64,000 nt of DNA from Rhodospirillales bacterium (GTDB taxonomy: Bacteria > Pseudomonadota > Alphaproteobacteria > Rhodospirillales > Defluviicoccaceae): positions 1 through 64,000 of the forward strand of contig JAEULH010000116.1 in the NCBI GenBank assembly GCA_016793925.1, written 5' to 3'. How positions within the stretch are numbered: the stretch's first letter is position 1; every line of letters starts with the position of its first letter. The notes under the pieces were generated by a model. The model was not told the DNA's origin. It worked only from the letters and a program-made list of their open reading frames with translations, and did no database searches. Shown here in pieces: positions 8,281 to 16,533 of this stretch. A program made the position numbers and the translations under genes.

Positions 8281-9267
8281 GTGGCCCACGTCTCCAACAC
8301 TCGGCGCACCACGTCCCGGTTCGCGCTCGGCGATGTTCTGGCGGTTGCCGGTCTGGGCCTGGCCGCGGCCGTTGTCATCGGCGCCCGCGCCCGGCGTCCA
8401 TCCGTGCGCGCCAAGACGGTTCCGGCAGCGCCTGAGGCGGCTCTGGCCGCGCGCCGGGTCCGCGACGGCGCAGCGATACTCGGCGCCAGCGTTCTGCTCG
8501 ACAGCGCCATGGAGCACTACCGCGGCAGGTTCCACAACGCGGCGATGTATCTCGCCCCGGCGACAGCGGCCATCTCGATCGCCGCTGCACTCGCCGAGCC
8601 CCGACGCGAACGCCTGGAGACGCCGCTGCGGATCGGACACGCCCTGGCGCTGACCGTCGGTTTTGCCGGGCTCGGGTTTCACGTCTACAATGTCGCCAAA
8701 CGCCCGGGCGGCTTCAGCTGGAACAACCTGTTCTACGCGGCGCCCCTGGGCGCGCCCGGCGCCCTCGTTCTTTCCGGTCTGCTCGGTCTCGCCTCGGAAG
8801 CGCCGACCGGGCTCGGCCGCGAGCGTCACCGCGACGACGAGCATTGGACCGAGCGCTACGGCGAGGAGGGTCGCTTCCTTGCGGCTGTCGCGGGCGCGTC
8901 CCTGCTGGCAGAGACCGCGGAGGTCTGGCTGCTCCACTTCCGGGGCGCATTCCATAATCCGGCCATGTACTTGCCGGTGAGCCTGCCGCCGGCGGCGGCG
9001 GCTTCCCTGTTGGCCCAGGCGATCGCCCCCCGACGCGGCAGCCGCGCGTTCGCCCGCCTGAGCTTGCGGGCCACAGCAGTCCTCGGTTTCGCCGGCACCG
9101 GCTTCCACATCTACGGCGTTCAACGAAACATGGGCGGCTGGCGGAACTGGCATCAGAACGCACTTGCCGGACCGCCGACGCCGGCGCCGATCAGCTTCAC
9201 CGGTCTGGCCCTGGCCGGGCTCGCCGCGCTCGACCTCATCGACGCAGCAGGGAAGCCCAACCGGTGA
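8281..9267 (+). CDS. Membrane protein with a duplicated histidine-rich unit
   Basis: 328 residues with about eight membrane segments. The protein is an internal duplication with a period of about 140 residues. Unit 1 has HYRGRFHNAAMYL at residue 79 and GFAGLGFHVY at 127; unit 2 has HFRGAFHNPAMYL at 219 and GFAGTGFHIY at 269. The repeated histidines sit at the ends of membrane helices, a pattern that could bind haem b or quinone, but that is inference. It is the first gene of the operon and its TGA overlaps the GTG of the next gene. The start is GTG 8281 directly after an in-frame TAA; the upstream ribosome site is weak. I do not recognise a named family. Confidence 0.75.
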   Translation: MAHVSNTRRTTSRFALGDVLAVAGLGLAAAVVIGARARRPSVRAKTVPAAPEAALAARRVRDGAAILGASVLLDSAMEHYRGRFHNAAMYLAPATAAISIAAALAEPRRERLETPLRIGHALALTVGFAGLGFHVYNVAKRPGGFSWNNLFYAAPLGAPGALVLSGLLGLASEAPTGLGRERHRDDEHWTERYGEEGRFLAAVAGASLLAETAEVWLLHFRGAFHNPAMYLPVSLPPAAAASLLAQAIAPRRGSRAFARLSLRATAVLGFAGTGFHIYGVQRNMGGWRNWHQNALAGPPTPAPISFTGLALAGLAALDLIDAAGKPNR

Positions 9268-9902
9268 GCACGCCGTTCCGTACCCCGTATCCGACCTACA
9301 ACGTCCTCGACAAGTGGGACAGCCCCTCCTTCAACGACCAGACGCGCGAGGTCATCGGCCGCCGCCTCGACGAGGTGCCGCCCCGTCGCTTCTTCGACGC
9401 CATCCAATGGGCGACGCTGCTGGCGGTGTGCAATCGGGTCATTCCCCAGCCGGAGCGCCGTCACGACGAGCGCGTTCCGATCGCGCCATGGCTGGACGCT
9501 GCCCTTCACGAGCGGCGCGGCACCGGCACGCGCTATGCGGACATGCCGACCGACCGGCGGTCCTGGAAGCAGGGGCTCGACGCGATCGACGCCGAGGCGC
9601 GCGTTCGCCACGGCCTGCGCTTCGCCGCCCTCGCTGCGGATGTGCAAGACGCGGTCCTGAAGGCGATAGACGACGGCGACGTCCGCGCAGGGGAAGCCTG
9701 GGCCGGCTTGCCGCCGAAGCGGTTTTTCCGCCATCTCGTCCTGAAGGAAATCGTCAGGATCTACTACGTCCATCCCGCCGCGATGAGCGAGGTCGGCTAT
9801 GGCGGGCCGGCATCGCCGCGCGGTTATGTGCGCCTCGGCGTCGATGCGATCGACCCGTGGGAGGCGCCGCGAGGCCGCTGGCCCGGGGAGAACGACGAAT
9901 GA
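9264..9902 (+). CDS. Gluconate 2-dehydrogenase subunit 3-like protein
   Basis: 212 residues. The segment FFDAIQWATLLAVCNRVIPQ and the acidic, helical remainder fit the small third subunit that accompanies GMC-type membrane dehydrogenases and is needed for their maturation or export. Unlike many members it shows no twin-arginine signal peptide, so the complex here may be cytoplasmic-facing. The GTG start at 9264 overlaps the upstream stop by 4 bases, and its own stop overlaps the flavoprotein ATG by 4 bases, so the three genes are tightly coupled. Confidence 0.75.
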   Translation: MSTPFRTPYPTYNVLDKWDSPSFNDQTREVIGRRLDEVPPRRFFDAIQWATLLAVCNRVIPQPERRHDERVPIAPWLDAALHERRGTGTRYADMPTDRRSWKQGLDAIDAEARVRHGLRFAALAADVQDAVLKAIDDGDVRAGEAWAGLPPKRFFRHLVLKEIVRIYYVHPAAMSEVGYGGPASPRGYVRLGVDAIDPWEAPRGRWPGENDE

Positions 9903-11569
9903 CCCGACCTGTCGGCGCCGCAAGTCACGGAGCGGAGGTCAGGCCGCGTGCGCAGGGCGGTCGGGCGCCAGACGTCTTCAGCCGCGACGGCACGGTTGCG
10001 ATGCGCGAATTTCGCGACTCCGACGCAGTGGACTTCGCCATTGTCGGGACCGGCTGCGGCGGCGGCGTACTCGCGGCGAAACTGGCGGAGGCGGGCTTCT
10101 CGGTCGTCGCATTGGATGCCGGGCCGTTCTGGCGACCGCTGGCCGACTTCGCGTCCGACGAGCGCGAGCAGGATAAGCTCTACTGGCTGGATGAACGCGT
10201 CTCCGGAGGCGAGGACGCCATCGAACTGGGCTCGAACAACTCCGGCCGCTGCATCGGCGGCACCACGGTCCACTTTCAGATGGTCTCGTTGCGCTTCCGC
10301 CCCGAGTGGTTCAAGGCGCGGACGAAACTCGGCTACGGTTTCGACTGGCCGGTCGACTGGCGGACGATGTGGCGCTACTACGCCGAGGTTGAGAACGCCT
10401 GCAAGATTTCGGGGCCGATTTCCTATCCGTGGGGCCCGCCGCGCGGGCGCTACCCATATCGCGCCCACGAGGTCAACGCAGCCGGCCTTGTGCTCGCCCG
10501 CGGGGCCGAAGCGCTGGGCGTCGCCTGGGCCCCGACGCCGCTGTGCACCGTGTCCGCGCCGCATGGCAAGTCCCCGCCATGCGTCTACCGCGGGTTATGC
10601 AAGATCGGCTGCTCGACAAACGCGAAGCAGAGCGTCCTGATTGCATTCATTCCTCGCGCGCTGGCCGCCGGAGCGGAGATGCGCGATCTCGCCATGGTCG
10701 GCCGGGTGGAGACCGACGGGAACGGCCGCGCGACGGGAGTCCACTACCACCGTTCCGGCGAATGGCGCTTCCAGCGGGCGCGCAACGTGGTGGTTTCCGG
10801 CTACTCGATCGAGACCCCGCGCCTGCTGCTCAATTCGGCCAGTCCGCAGCACCCGGACGGGCTGGCCAACTCGTCCGGCGCGGTCGGCCGTTATCTCATG
10901 GTTCATTCCAACCACGCGGTCTGGGGCGAGTTCGACGAAGAAATCCGCTGGTACAAGGGGCCGCCGTCCATGGCCTGCTGCGAGCACTGGAACTACGTCG
11001 ACGACCATCCGACGAAAGACTTTTTCGGCGGTTACTCCTTCATGAGCCAGGGGCCGCTGCCGACGGATTTCGCCACCAGCATGGTCACGAACTCGGGTGT
11101 CTTCGGCATGGACCTGCGCCGGCGCATGGCGAACTACAACCGGATGGCGGGCCTGAAAATCGTCGGCGAAACCCAGCCGCAGGCGGAGAACAGGGTGACG
11201 CTCGCAGACGAGGCGGACGAGTTCGGCATTCCCCGCGCCCATGTCGCGTTTTCCTATTGCGACAACGACAAGCGGCTCTATCGCCATTCGCTGACGTTCA
11301 TGAGGCGGATGCTGGCCGCCGCCGGAGGCCGGAACATCTTCGAGACGGAAAGCACGGCCCATCTCATGGGCGGTTGTCGGATGGGCCTTTCGCCGGATGA
11401 CAGCGTCACCGACGCCGACGGTCGGACGTGGGACGTCCCGAACCTGTTCGTCTGCGACGGCTCCCTGATGCCGACGGCCAGCGGCGTCAACCCGGCCATG
11501 ACGATCATGGCGAACTCGGCGCGCATCGCCGACCGGATCAAGGCGTTGGCCGCCGCCGGCGACCTCTGA
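9899..11569 (+). CDS. GMC-family FAD oxidoreductase
   Basis: Large flavoprotein subunit, 556 residues. The FAD-binding motif IVGTGCGGGVLAAKLAEAGF lies at residues 48-67, followed by SGRCIGGTTVHFQM. The C-terminal domain has STAHLMGGCRMG and SGVNPAMTIMANSARIAD, which supply the catalytic His/Asn region of glucose/gluconate/fructose dehydrogenases. A cysteine cluster in the middle (CVYRGLCKIGC) resembles the iron-sulfur ligands of FAD-dependent glucose dehydrogenases. It probably oxidises a sugar, sugar acid or alcohol and passes electrons to a membrane acceptor. No cytochrome c subunit is encoded beside it; the duplicated membrane protein may fill that role. No signal peptide is visible. Confidence 0.85.
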   Translation: MTRPVGAASHGAEVRPRAQGGRAPDVFSRDGTVAMREFRDSDAVDFAIVGTGCGGGVLAAKLAEAGFSVVALDAGPFWRPLADFASDEREQDKLYWLDERVSGGEDAIELGSNNSGRCIGGTTVHFQMVSLRFRPEWFKARTKLGYGFDWPVDWRTMWRYYAEVENACKISGPISYPWGPPRGRYPYRAHEVNAAGLVLARGAEALGVAWAPTPLCTVSAPHGKSPPCVYRGLCKIGCSTNAKQSVLIAFIPRALAAGAEMRDLAMVGRVETDGNGRATGVHYHRSGEWRFQRARNVVVSGYSIETPRLLLNSASPQHPDGLANSSGAVGRYLMVHSNHAVWGEFDEEIRWYKGPPSMACCEHWNYVDDHPTKDFFGGYSFMSQGPLPTDFATSMVTNSGVFGMDLRRRMANYNRMAGLKIVGETQPQAENRVTLADEADEFGIPRAHVAFSYCDNDKRLYRHSLTFMRRMLAAAGGRNIFETESTAHLMGGCRMGLSPDDSVTDADGRTWDVPNLFVCDGSLMPTASGVNPAMTIMANSARIADRIKALAAAGDL

Positions 11570-13453
11570 ATGCGCGCCGGCGGACACGAAACGCAGGGCG
11601 ACGATGCGGTAACCACCTCGAGCCGGCCGCGACGCGTGGACGGCTACGCGCCGATCGCCGACTACGGTGTGATCGGAGACACCCGGACGGTCGCACTGGT
11701 GGCGCGCGACGGCTCGCTCGACTGGCTGTGCCTGCCAAACGTCGACGATGCGTCCGTCTTCGCGGCGCTTCTCGATCGCGTGCGCGGCGGCCGCTTCCTC
11801 GTCGGTCCGACCGCCGCGGCGTACATCACCCGCCGATACGTCGCCGATTCCACGATCCTCGCGACCCGCTTCGCCACCGAGGACGGCGTCTTCGAAGTGA
11901 CGGACTTCATGCCGATCGACGCCGGCGGCGCGGATGCTCCGTTCGCACCGGCACGCCGCGTCATCCGCGCCGTCGAAGCGCTGGAGGGCGCGCCCGGCGT
12001 CGTCGTCGACTACGCGCCCCGACCCGAATACGGCGCCGTCGTGCCGAAGCTGCGCCGGCTCGGAGGGCGCGCCTGGGTCATGGCCGATGGTCGCGACTTC
12101 CTTCTGTTGCAGTCGGATATCGACCTCACGCAGACGAGCCGTGGCACACTCTGCGGCGAAGCCCGGCTTCAGGCGGGCGAGCGGCGGGTTCTGTCGCTCT
12201 CCCACACCCGCAACGGCATCGGCATCGTCCCCGCAGGCGGCGAGAGTTATCTCCGAGAGCGCGACGACACGCTCCGCTTCTGGCAGAAGTACCGCGCGAC
12301 CATCCACTACGATGGGCCGTTCGCCGCCGCCGTCGTTCGCAGCATGGTCACGCTACGGCTGCTCACCTTCAGCCTGTCCGGGGCGGTGGTGGCAGCGCCG
12401 ACCTGCTCATTGCCCGAAGCCGTCGGCGGCACACGCAACTGGGACTACCGCTACTGTTGGCTGCGCGATGCGGCATTCGTCCTGCACAGCTTCCTCACCA
12501 TGGGCCTGGAGGAAGAGGGCGCCGGTTTTTTCCGGTGGCTGACGCACGCGACTCAGCTTACGGCGCCACGCCTGCAGACGCTTTACACGGTCTTCGGGCG
12601 CACCGACGTGCGCGAGCGCGAAATCCGGTCGCTCGAGGGCTACCGGCGATCTTCGCCGGTCAACCTCGGCAACGGCGCCGAGTCGCAGCTGCAGCTCGAC
12701 GCCTACGGGGCGATACTCACGTCGGCGCTGATCTATGCCGATCACGGCGAGCGTCTCGGCCGGAGCGAGCAGGGTCGCCTGAGGGGATTCGCGGACGTTG
12801 TCCGAAGCCAATGGACGTTGCCCGACAACGGTTTGTGGGAAATGCGCGGCGGTCGCAAGCACAACACCTACTCGAAGGTCATGTGCTGGGCCGCGCTCGA
12901 CGCGGTGGTCAAGCTGTGCGAGCGCGGGGCGCTATCGGCGGATCCCGCGCCATACGTCAGCGAGCGCGACGCCATCCGCACGGCCGTCATGTCGCAGGGC
13001 TGGAACGCAAAGCGCGGCGCGTTCACCGGCGCCTTCGGCCACGATTTCCTTGACGCGAGCGTACTGTTGATGCCCCGGCTCGGCATCATCGCGGCCGACG
13101 ATCCGCGCATGGTCGCGACCTTCACCGTCATCGACGAAGAGCTCGGCCACGGCGCCCAGTTGCGCCGCTACAGCAAAGGCGTCGACGGGTTCCAATCGAC
13201 CGAGGGAACGTTCACGGCGTGCGGCTTCTGGGCGGTGGACTATCTCGCCCGGCGAGGCGATGTGGAAGCGGCATATCGCCGGATGGAAGCGCTGGTCTCG
13301 CTCACCAACGATCTTCTGCTGCTGTCCGAGGAAATCGATCCGGAGACCGGCGACTTCCTCGGAAACTTCCCGCAGGGCTTCTCGCACACCGGCCTCGTGG
13401 GCGCGGCGCTGGCCCTGAACCAGGCAGTGGCCGGAGCAGGACGGGCGCCATGA
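11570..13453 (+). CDS. Glycoside hydrolase family 15 protein (glucoamylase/trehalase-like)
   Basis: 627 residues. The N-terminal trehalase-like domain has YAPIADYGVIGDTRTVAL and GSLDWLCLPNVDDASVFAAL. The (alpha/alpha)6 catalytic domain has GTRNWDYRYCWLRDAAF and later GLWEMRGGRKHNTYSKVMCW, where the Glu serves as a catalytic residue in the family. It hydrolyses alpha-glucosidic bonds, possibly trehalose or short alpha-glucans, releasing glucose. No signal peptide, so it is cytoplasmic. The ATG at 11570 directly follows the TGA of the flavoprotein, which suggests that released sugar could be a substrate of the oxidoreductase. Confidence 0.85.
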   Translation: MRAGGHETQGDDAVTTSSRPRRVDGYAPIADYGVIGDTRTVALVARDGSLDWLCLPNVDDASVFAALLDRVRGGRFLVGPTAAAYITRRYVADSTILATRFATEDGVFEVTDFMPIDAGGADAPFAPARRVIRAVEALEGAPGVVVDYAPRPEYGAVVPKLRRLGGRAWVMADGRDFLLLQSDIDLTQTSRGTLCGEARLQAGERRVLSLSHTRNGIGIVPAGGESYLRERDDTLRFWQKYRATIHYDGPFAAAVVRSMVTLRLLTFSLSGAVVAAPTCSLPEAVGGTRNWDYRYCWLRDAAFVLHSFLTMGLEEEGAGFFRWLTHATQLTAPRLQTLYTVFGRTDVREREIRSLEGYRRSSPVNLGNGAESQLQLDAYGAILTSALIYADHGERLGRSEQGRLRGFADVVRSQWTLPDNGLWEMRGGRKHNTYSKVMCWAALDAVVKLCERGALSADPAPYVSERDAIRTAVMSQGWNAKRGAFTGAFGHDFLDASVLLMPRLGIIAADDPRMVATFTVIDEELGHGAQLRRYSKGVDGFQSTEGTFTACGFWAVDYLARRGDVEAAYRRMEALVSLTNDLLLLSEEIDPETGDFLGNFPQGFSHTGLVGAALALNQAVAGAGRAP

Positions 13454-13971
13454 ACGTCCTGGCAACGTTGGGGGATCATTGGTTCGTGGTCCTGGTCTGG
13501 GGGCTTGTCGCCAGCGCAGCCATGGCGACTCTGCTGGAAGGCGTCCAGCTTCTCGGCTTTTCCCGGATGAGCCTGCCCTTCCTGTTCGGCGCCTTCCTCT
13601 CGCAAAGCCGACGCAAGGCGATCATCATCGGCTATGGCCTCTATCTCGCCGGCGGCTGGGCGTTCGCCTTTGTCTACGCGATTTTGTTCGAAAGCGCCCA
13701 TTTCGCCGGATGGTGGTTCGGTCCGCTTGTCGGGATGGCGCACGGGCTGTTCCTCATCGCGGTTTTCCTGCCGCTCCTGCCCTTCGTCCACCCTCGCCTC
13801 GCCACCGATTACGACGGACCGGACGCCATCTCGCGGCTGGAGCCGCCGGGGCGCTTCGGGCTCAACTACGGCCGCGCGACGCCGGCCACGACCGTGTTGG
13901 CGCAAACCCTCTACGGCCTGATCTTCGGGCTCGGCTACCAAGCGGCGACCGGCGGGTTCGCTCACGTTTGA
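13450..13971 (+). CDS. Membrane protein of unknown function, last gene of the operon
   Basis: 173 residues with four to five membrane segments. Recognisable parts are VASAAMATLLEGVQLLGFSR at the start, YGLYLAGGWAFAFVYAILFE in the middle and QTLYGLIFGLGYQAA near the end. It overlaps the GH15 gene by 4 bases (ATGA at 13450), so it belongs to the same transcript. The family is not known to me. It may be a membrane anchor or a transport-related partner of the upstream proteins. Confidence 0.65.
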   Translation: MNVLATLGDHWFVVLVWGLVASAAMATLLEGVQLLGFSRMSLPFLFGAFLSQSRRKAIIIGYGLYLAGGWAFAFVYAILFESAHFAGWWFGPLVGMAHGLFLIAVFLPLLPFVHPRLATDYDGPDAISRLEPPGRFGLNYGRATPATTVLAQTLYGLIFGLGYQAATGGFAHV

Positions 13972-14595
13972 TACGTTCGACCAACGAGCCGCGGGCTCAG
14001 CGACATCGGCGACGAGGCGTTCGCGTCGTCGATCGTCGTCGAGCGAGCGCAAGTGCTCGATACTGCCCTCAAACAGGTGAAGCGCGACAAGGCCGCCTTT
14101 GCCATGCTGGTCGAGGAAGGCGAGCGGCTGGCGGAAGCCGGCAACGTCCTCGCCGATGCCGCCAACCGCGAAAGGCTCACCGCCGATGAACAGGCCCTCG
14201 AACTCCTCACCCGGATCGCCACCCGCGCCGGCCCGGTCTCCGACGCCCTCTCCGACGCCGCCCGGGCCTTCAAGTCCGGCGAAATTGGACGAGGAGAAGC
14301 TGCGCGCCGCTTCCTCGGGGATGTCCGCCGAGCGGATCTTACGCAACTGGCGCGCGGGGCAGGCGATGGCGGCGATCTCGCTGGCGATGCAGGAGCGGCT
14401 GATCGACCCGCCGGAGACGCCGGCCCAGGCGGCGAAGCGGAAGGCGAAGCGCTAGGCCCGGATCCCAACCAGCGGACGTTTTTCCAGTCCGCGGCCGAGC
14501 GGACGCCGCCGTTCTATTCGGCGCTGACCCGGGCCGTCGAAGGCTTCGCCCAGCCCAAGGCGCCGGCGGCGCAGTGGGCGGGCATGATCCGCTAA
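13972..14595 (+). pseudogene. Remnant of a mobile-element large polyvalent protein
   Basis: No single frame spans this stretch, but protein-like text continues across two frames. One frame reads LSDIGDEAFASSIVVERAQ and on to AGNVLADAANRERLTADEQA. It then passes to another frame with LRAASSGMSAERILRNWRAG, and the first frame ends with RTFFQSAAERTPPFYSALTR and APAAQWAGMIR. The last part resembles the C-terminal pieces of large polyvalent proteins carried by phages and integrative elements (a YSAL-RAVE helix followed by KAPAAQW). It has no start codon of its own and begins right after the stop of the upstream gene. It looks like a truncated, frameshifted relic; the family assignment is from memory of the motif only. 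Confidence 0.55.
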
Positions 14596-15632
14596 AACTC
14601 CGGTTGCGGCGTCTCGGCCGTGCTGGGCGGCAGGATCGGATAAACCACCTGCGGCTGCTCGCCGGTCAGGCTGTGCAGAAACGCCGTTATCTTCACGACC
14701 TCGTCGCTGGTGAGCTCGATACCCAGTTGACTGGCGCCCATGACGCCGACCGCCTGTTCGAGATCCCACGACTTGCCGGTGTGGAAGTAGGGCGGCGTCA
14801 GCGCGATATTCCGCAAGGTCGGGACCTTGAAGACATACTCGTCACTGGGCGTCTTGGTCACCATGAACCGGCCCTTGTCGTCCGGCGGCAGGAACTCGGC
14901 GCCGGGCTTCTCGACGACGCCGAAGGGCGCATACTGACCGCCGCCGACATTGATGCCGTTGTGGCAGCCCGCACAGCCGTTGTCGATGAACAGGCGCAGG
15001 CCCTCCTTCTGCTCGGCGGTCAGTGCCTTCGCGTCCCCGCGGAGGAACTTGTCGAACGGCGCATTCGGGGTAATCAGCGTCGTCTCGAAGACGGCGATGG
15101 CCTTTTCGACGTTGCCGATCGTGATCGGATCCTTCTGGCCGGGAAATGCCGCCTGAAACTTATCTGCATAGCCCGGAATGCCCCTGAGCATCTCGACGGC
15201 GTGCTTGTGGGTGATCGCCATCTCGATCGGGTTCTGGATCGGGCCGCCGGCCTGCTCGACCAGATCCTTGGCTCGCCCGTCCCAGAACTGAGCCTCATTG
15301 TAGTAGGAGTTGAGGACGGTCGGCGCATTGCGTGCGCCACGCTGGGATTTATGGCCGAGCGAAGTCGGCAGCATGTCGACGCCGCCGAGACCGATCTGGT
15401 GGCAGGAATTGCAGCTGATGTTGTGGCTGTCCGACAGGCGCGGTTCGAAGTAAAGCATCCGCCCCAGCTCGATGACCGCCGGCGTGCTCGCGACGCCCTC
15501 GATCGTCGGCGCCGTCTCCGGGATTGGCTGGAACAGGCTTTGCGCCTGCGCCATCAGGTCATCTGCGGCGTAGGCCGACGAGACGCCAACCGCGCCGATC
15601 GCAGCCATGGCAACGAACAATGAAGGTCGCAT
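14592..15632 (-). CDS. Di-haem cytochrome c peroxidase (MauG/CcpA family)
   Basis: 346 residues with a signal peptide (MRPSLFVAMAAIGAVGVSSA, cleavage near AYA). Two haem c sites are present: CNSCH in the N-terminal half and CAGCH in the C-terminal half. Between them are the family segments GHKSQRGARNAPTVLN and FWDGRAKDLVEQA. It is exported and acts in the periplasm, where it either reduces hydrogen peroxide or oxidises a protein or small substrate in MauG fashion; which one is not clear. The start 15632 has AAAGGAGAG upstream. It is a single gene; its stop overlaps the end of the polyvalent-protein relic. Confidence 0.88.
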   Translation of the reverse strand: MRPSLFVAMAAIGAVGVSSAYAADDLMAQAQSLFQPIPETAPTIEGVASTPAVIELGRMLYFEPRLSDSHNISCNSCHQIGLGGVDMLPTSLGHKSQRGARNAPTVLNSYYNEAQFWDGRAKDLVEQAGGPIQNPIEMAITHKHAVEMLRGIPGYADKFQAAFPGQKDPITIGNVEKAIAVFETTLITPNAPFDKFLRGDAKALTAEQKEGLRLFIDNGCAGCHNGINVGGGQYAPFGVVEKPGAEFLPPDDKGRFMVTKTPSDEYVFKVPTLRNIALTPPYFHTGKSWDLEQAVGVMGASQLGIELTSDEVVKITAFLHSLTGEQPQVVYPILPPSTAETPQPEF

Positions 15633-16138
15633 CCGAGAACTCTCCTTTCTGTCCGCTCTTTGCTGTCCGCCTCTTCTTTCGTTGCCGCTCCCTCGACCCG
15701 TCGCTCGCCGGCGCGACGGCAAGGGCACATGACGGACCCGACAGCAGTGGCGAGAGCCGACACGTGCATGCGTGAATGAATGCCGGCTTCGACCCGCCGC
15801 ATGACGACCCCCTGCCGGCCCCCACGCCGTTTCATATCGATCCGGTCAAGGACGCTGTCCCTGAAGGCGGCGCTTACTTAAACGAGATTAATTCTGAAGA
15901 TAATCCCGCATAAGAAACATCATGATTGACTGATATACCCGGGCATGGGGCGTGTCAACACGCCCTATCGCCGCTCTTGTCGGCGGCCGATTGCACTGCA
16001 CCAAGGCTCGCTGCGCGCCTGGCAGCGCTGCCGGGCCCAGCGAAGAACAAGCGGATCCGGGCGTCGGGCGGTTTCGATGAGGCCGGCGCACGTCGCCGGA
16101 TGGATCGGCACTGTCGGGGGGGCGCGGGGCTTCCGAAG
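15633..16138. other. Intergenic stretch without a recognisable gene
   Basis: About 500 bases upstream of the peroxidase. It must carry that gene's promoter on the minus strand. A short A+T-rich part at 15880-15950 (acgagattaattctgaag) is a candidate promoter region. Small open frames here look random. Confidence 0.3.
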
Positions 16139-16400
16139 CGATCACCCCGCCTTCCTTCGAGCGCGAGGCGCTGATCGACGCGATTCTGGCTCGTGTCGCC
16201 GGGCACGTGCCCGCGATCGTCACCGACAACCACTTCAGCTAGCGATCTGCGCCGGGCTCAGGTCGCCGGCGCAGGGATCGTCATGGCGATACCGCCCTAC
16301 CACGGAGCGACGATGCCGGAGCGAATGGGATCTGCATCCTCGCAAACTTCTCTGAACAGTTCGCGCTCGGCGAACCGCGCGACGCGTTCCCCATTGCTGA
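16139..16400 (+). pseudogene. Relic of a DHDPS/KdgD-family dehydratase
   Basis: Three short blocks typical of the dihydrodipicolinate synthase superfamily lie in shifting frames. First, FEREALIDAILARVAGHVPA, running on to IVTDNHFS and a TAG at 16240-16242. Second, one base over, AQVAGAGIVMAIPPYHGATM. Third, from 16321, NGICILANFSEQFALGEPR. The third block normally comes near the N-terminus, so the order is not collinear and the gene is rearranged as well as frameshifted. It cannot encode an active enzyme. Dehydratases of this group work one step before the semialdehyde dehydrogenase encoded next to it. Confidence 0.55.
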
Positions 16401-16533
16401 TGCTAGTGCCGGTGCTGCTGCCGATCATACCAGGGTTTACGGGCCTCCCGCTTGAACGCTGCGTGACGGCGACGGTGCCGTTTTCGATACCGCTGGTGGC
16501 CGTACTGGCGCTCTCGCGTTTGTCCCGGACATC

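Noticed and set aside
8092..9153. Minus-strand open frame of 353 codons opposite the duplicated membrane protein
   Set aside because: The plus-strand product has repeated motifs and operon overlaps; the minus-strand product is low-complexity.
10595..12307. Long open frame (570 codons) on the minus strand across the GMC and GH15 genes
   Set aside because: It is antisense to two genes with clear motifs, is very rich in Arg, Gly, His and Asp, and shows no domain. Long antisense frames are expected at this G+C content.
11428..13053. Plus-strand open frame of 541 codons overlapping GH15
   Set aside because: Arginine-rich shadow in another frame of the GH15 gene, which has conserved motifs.
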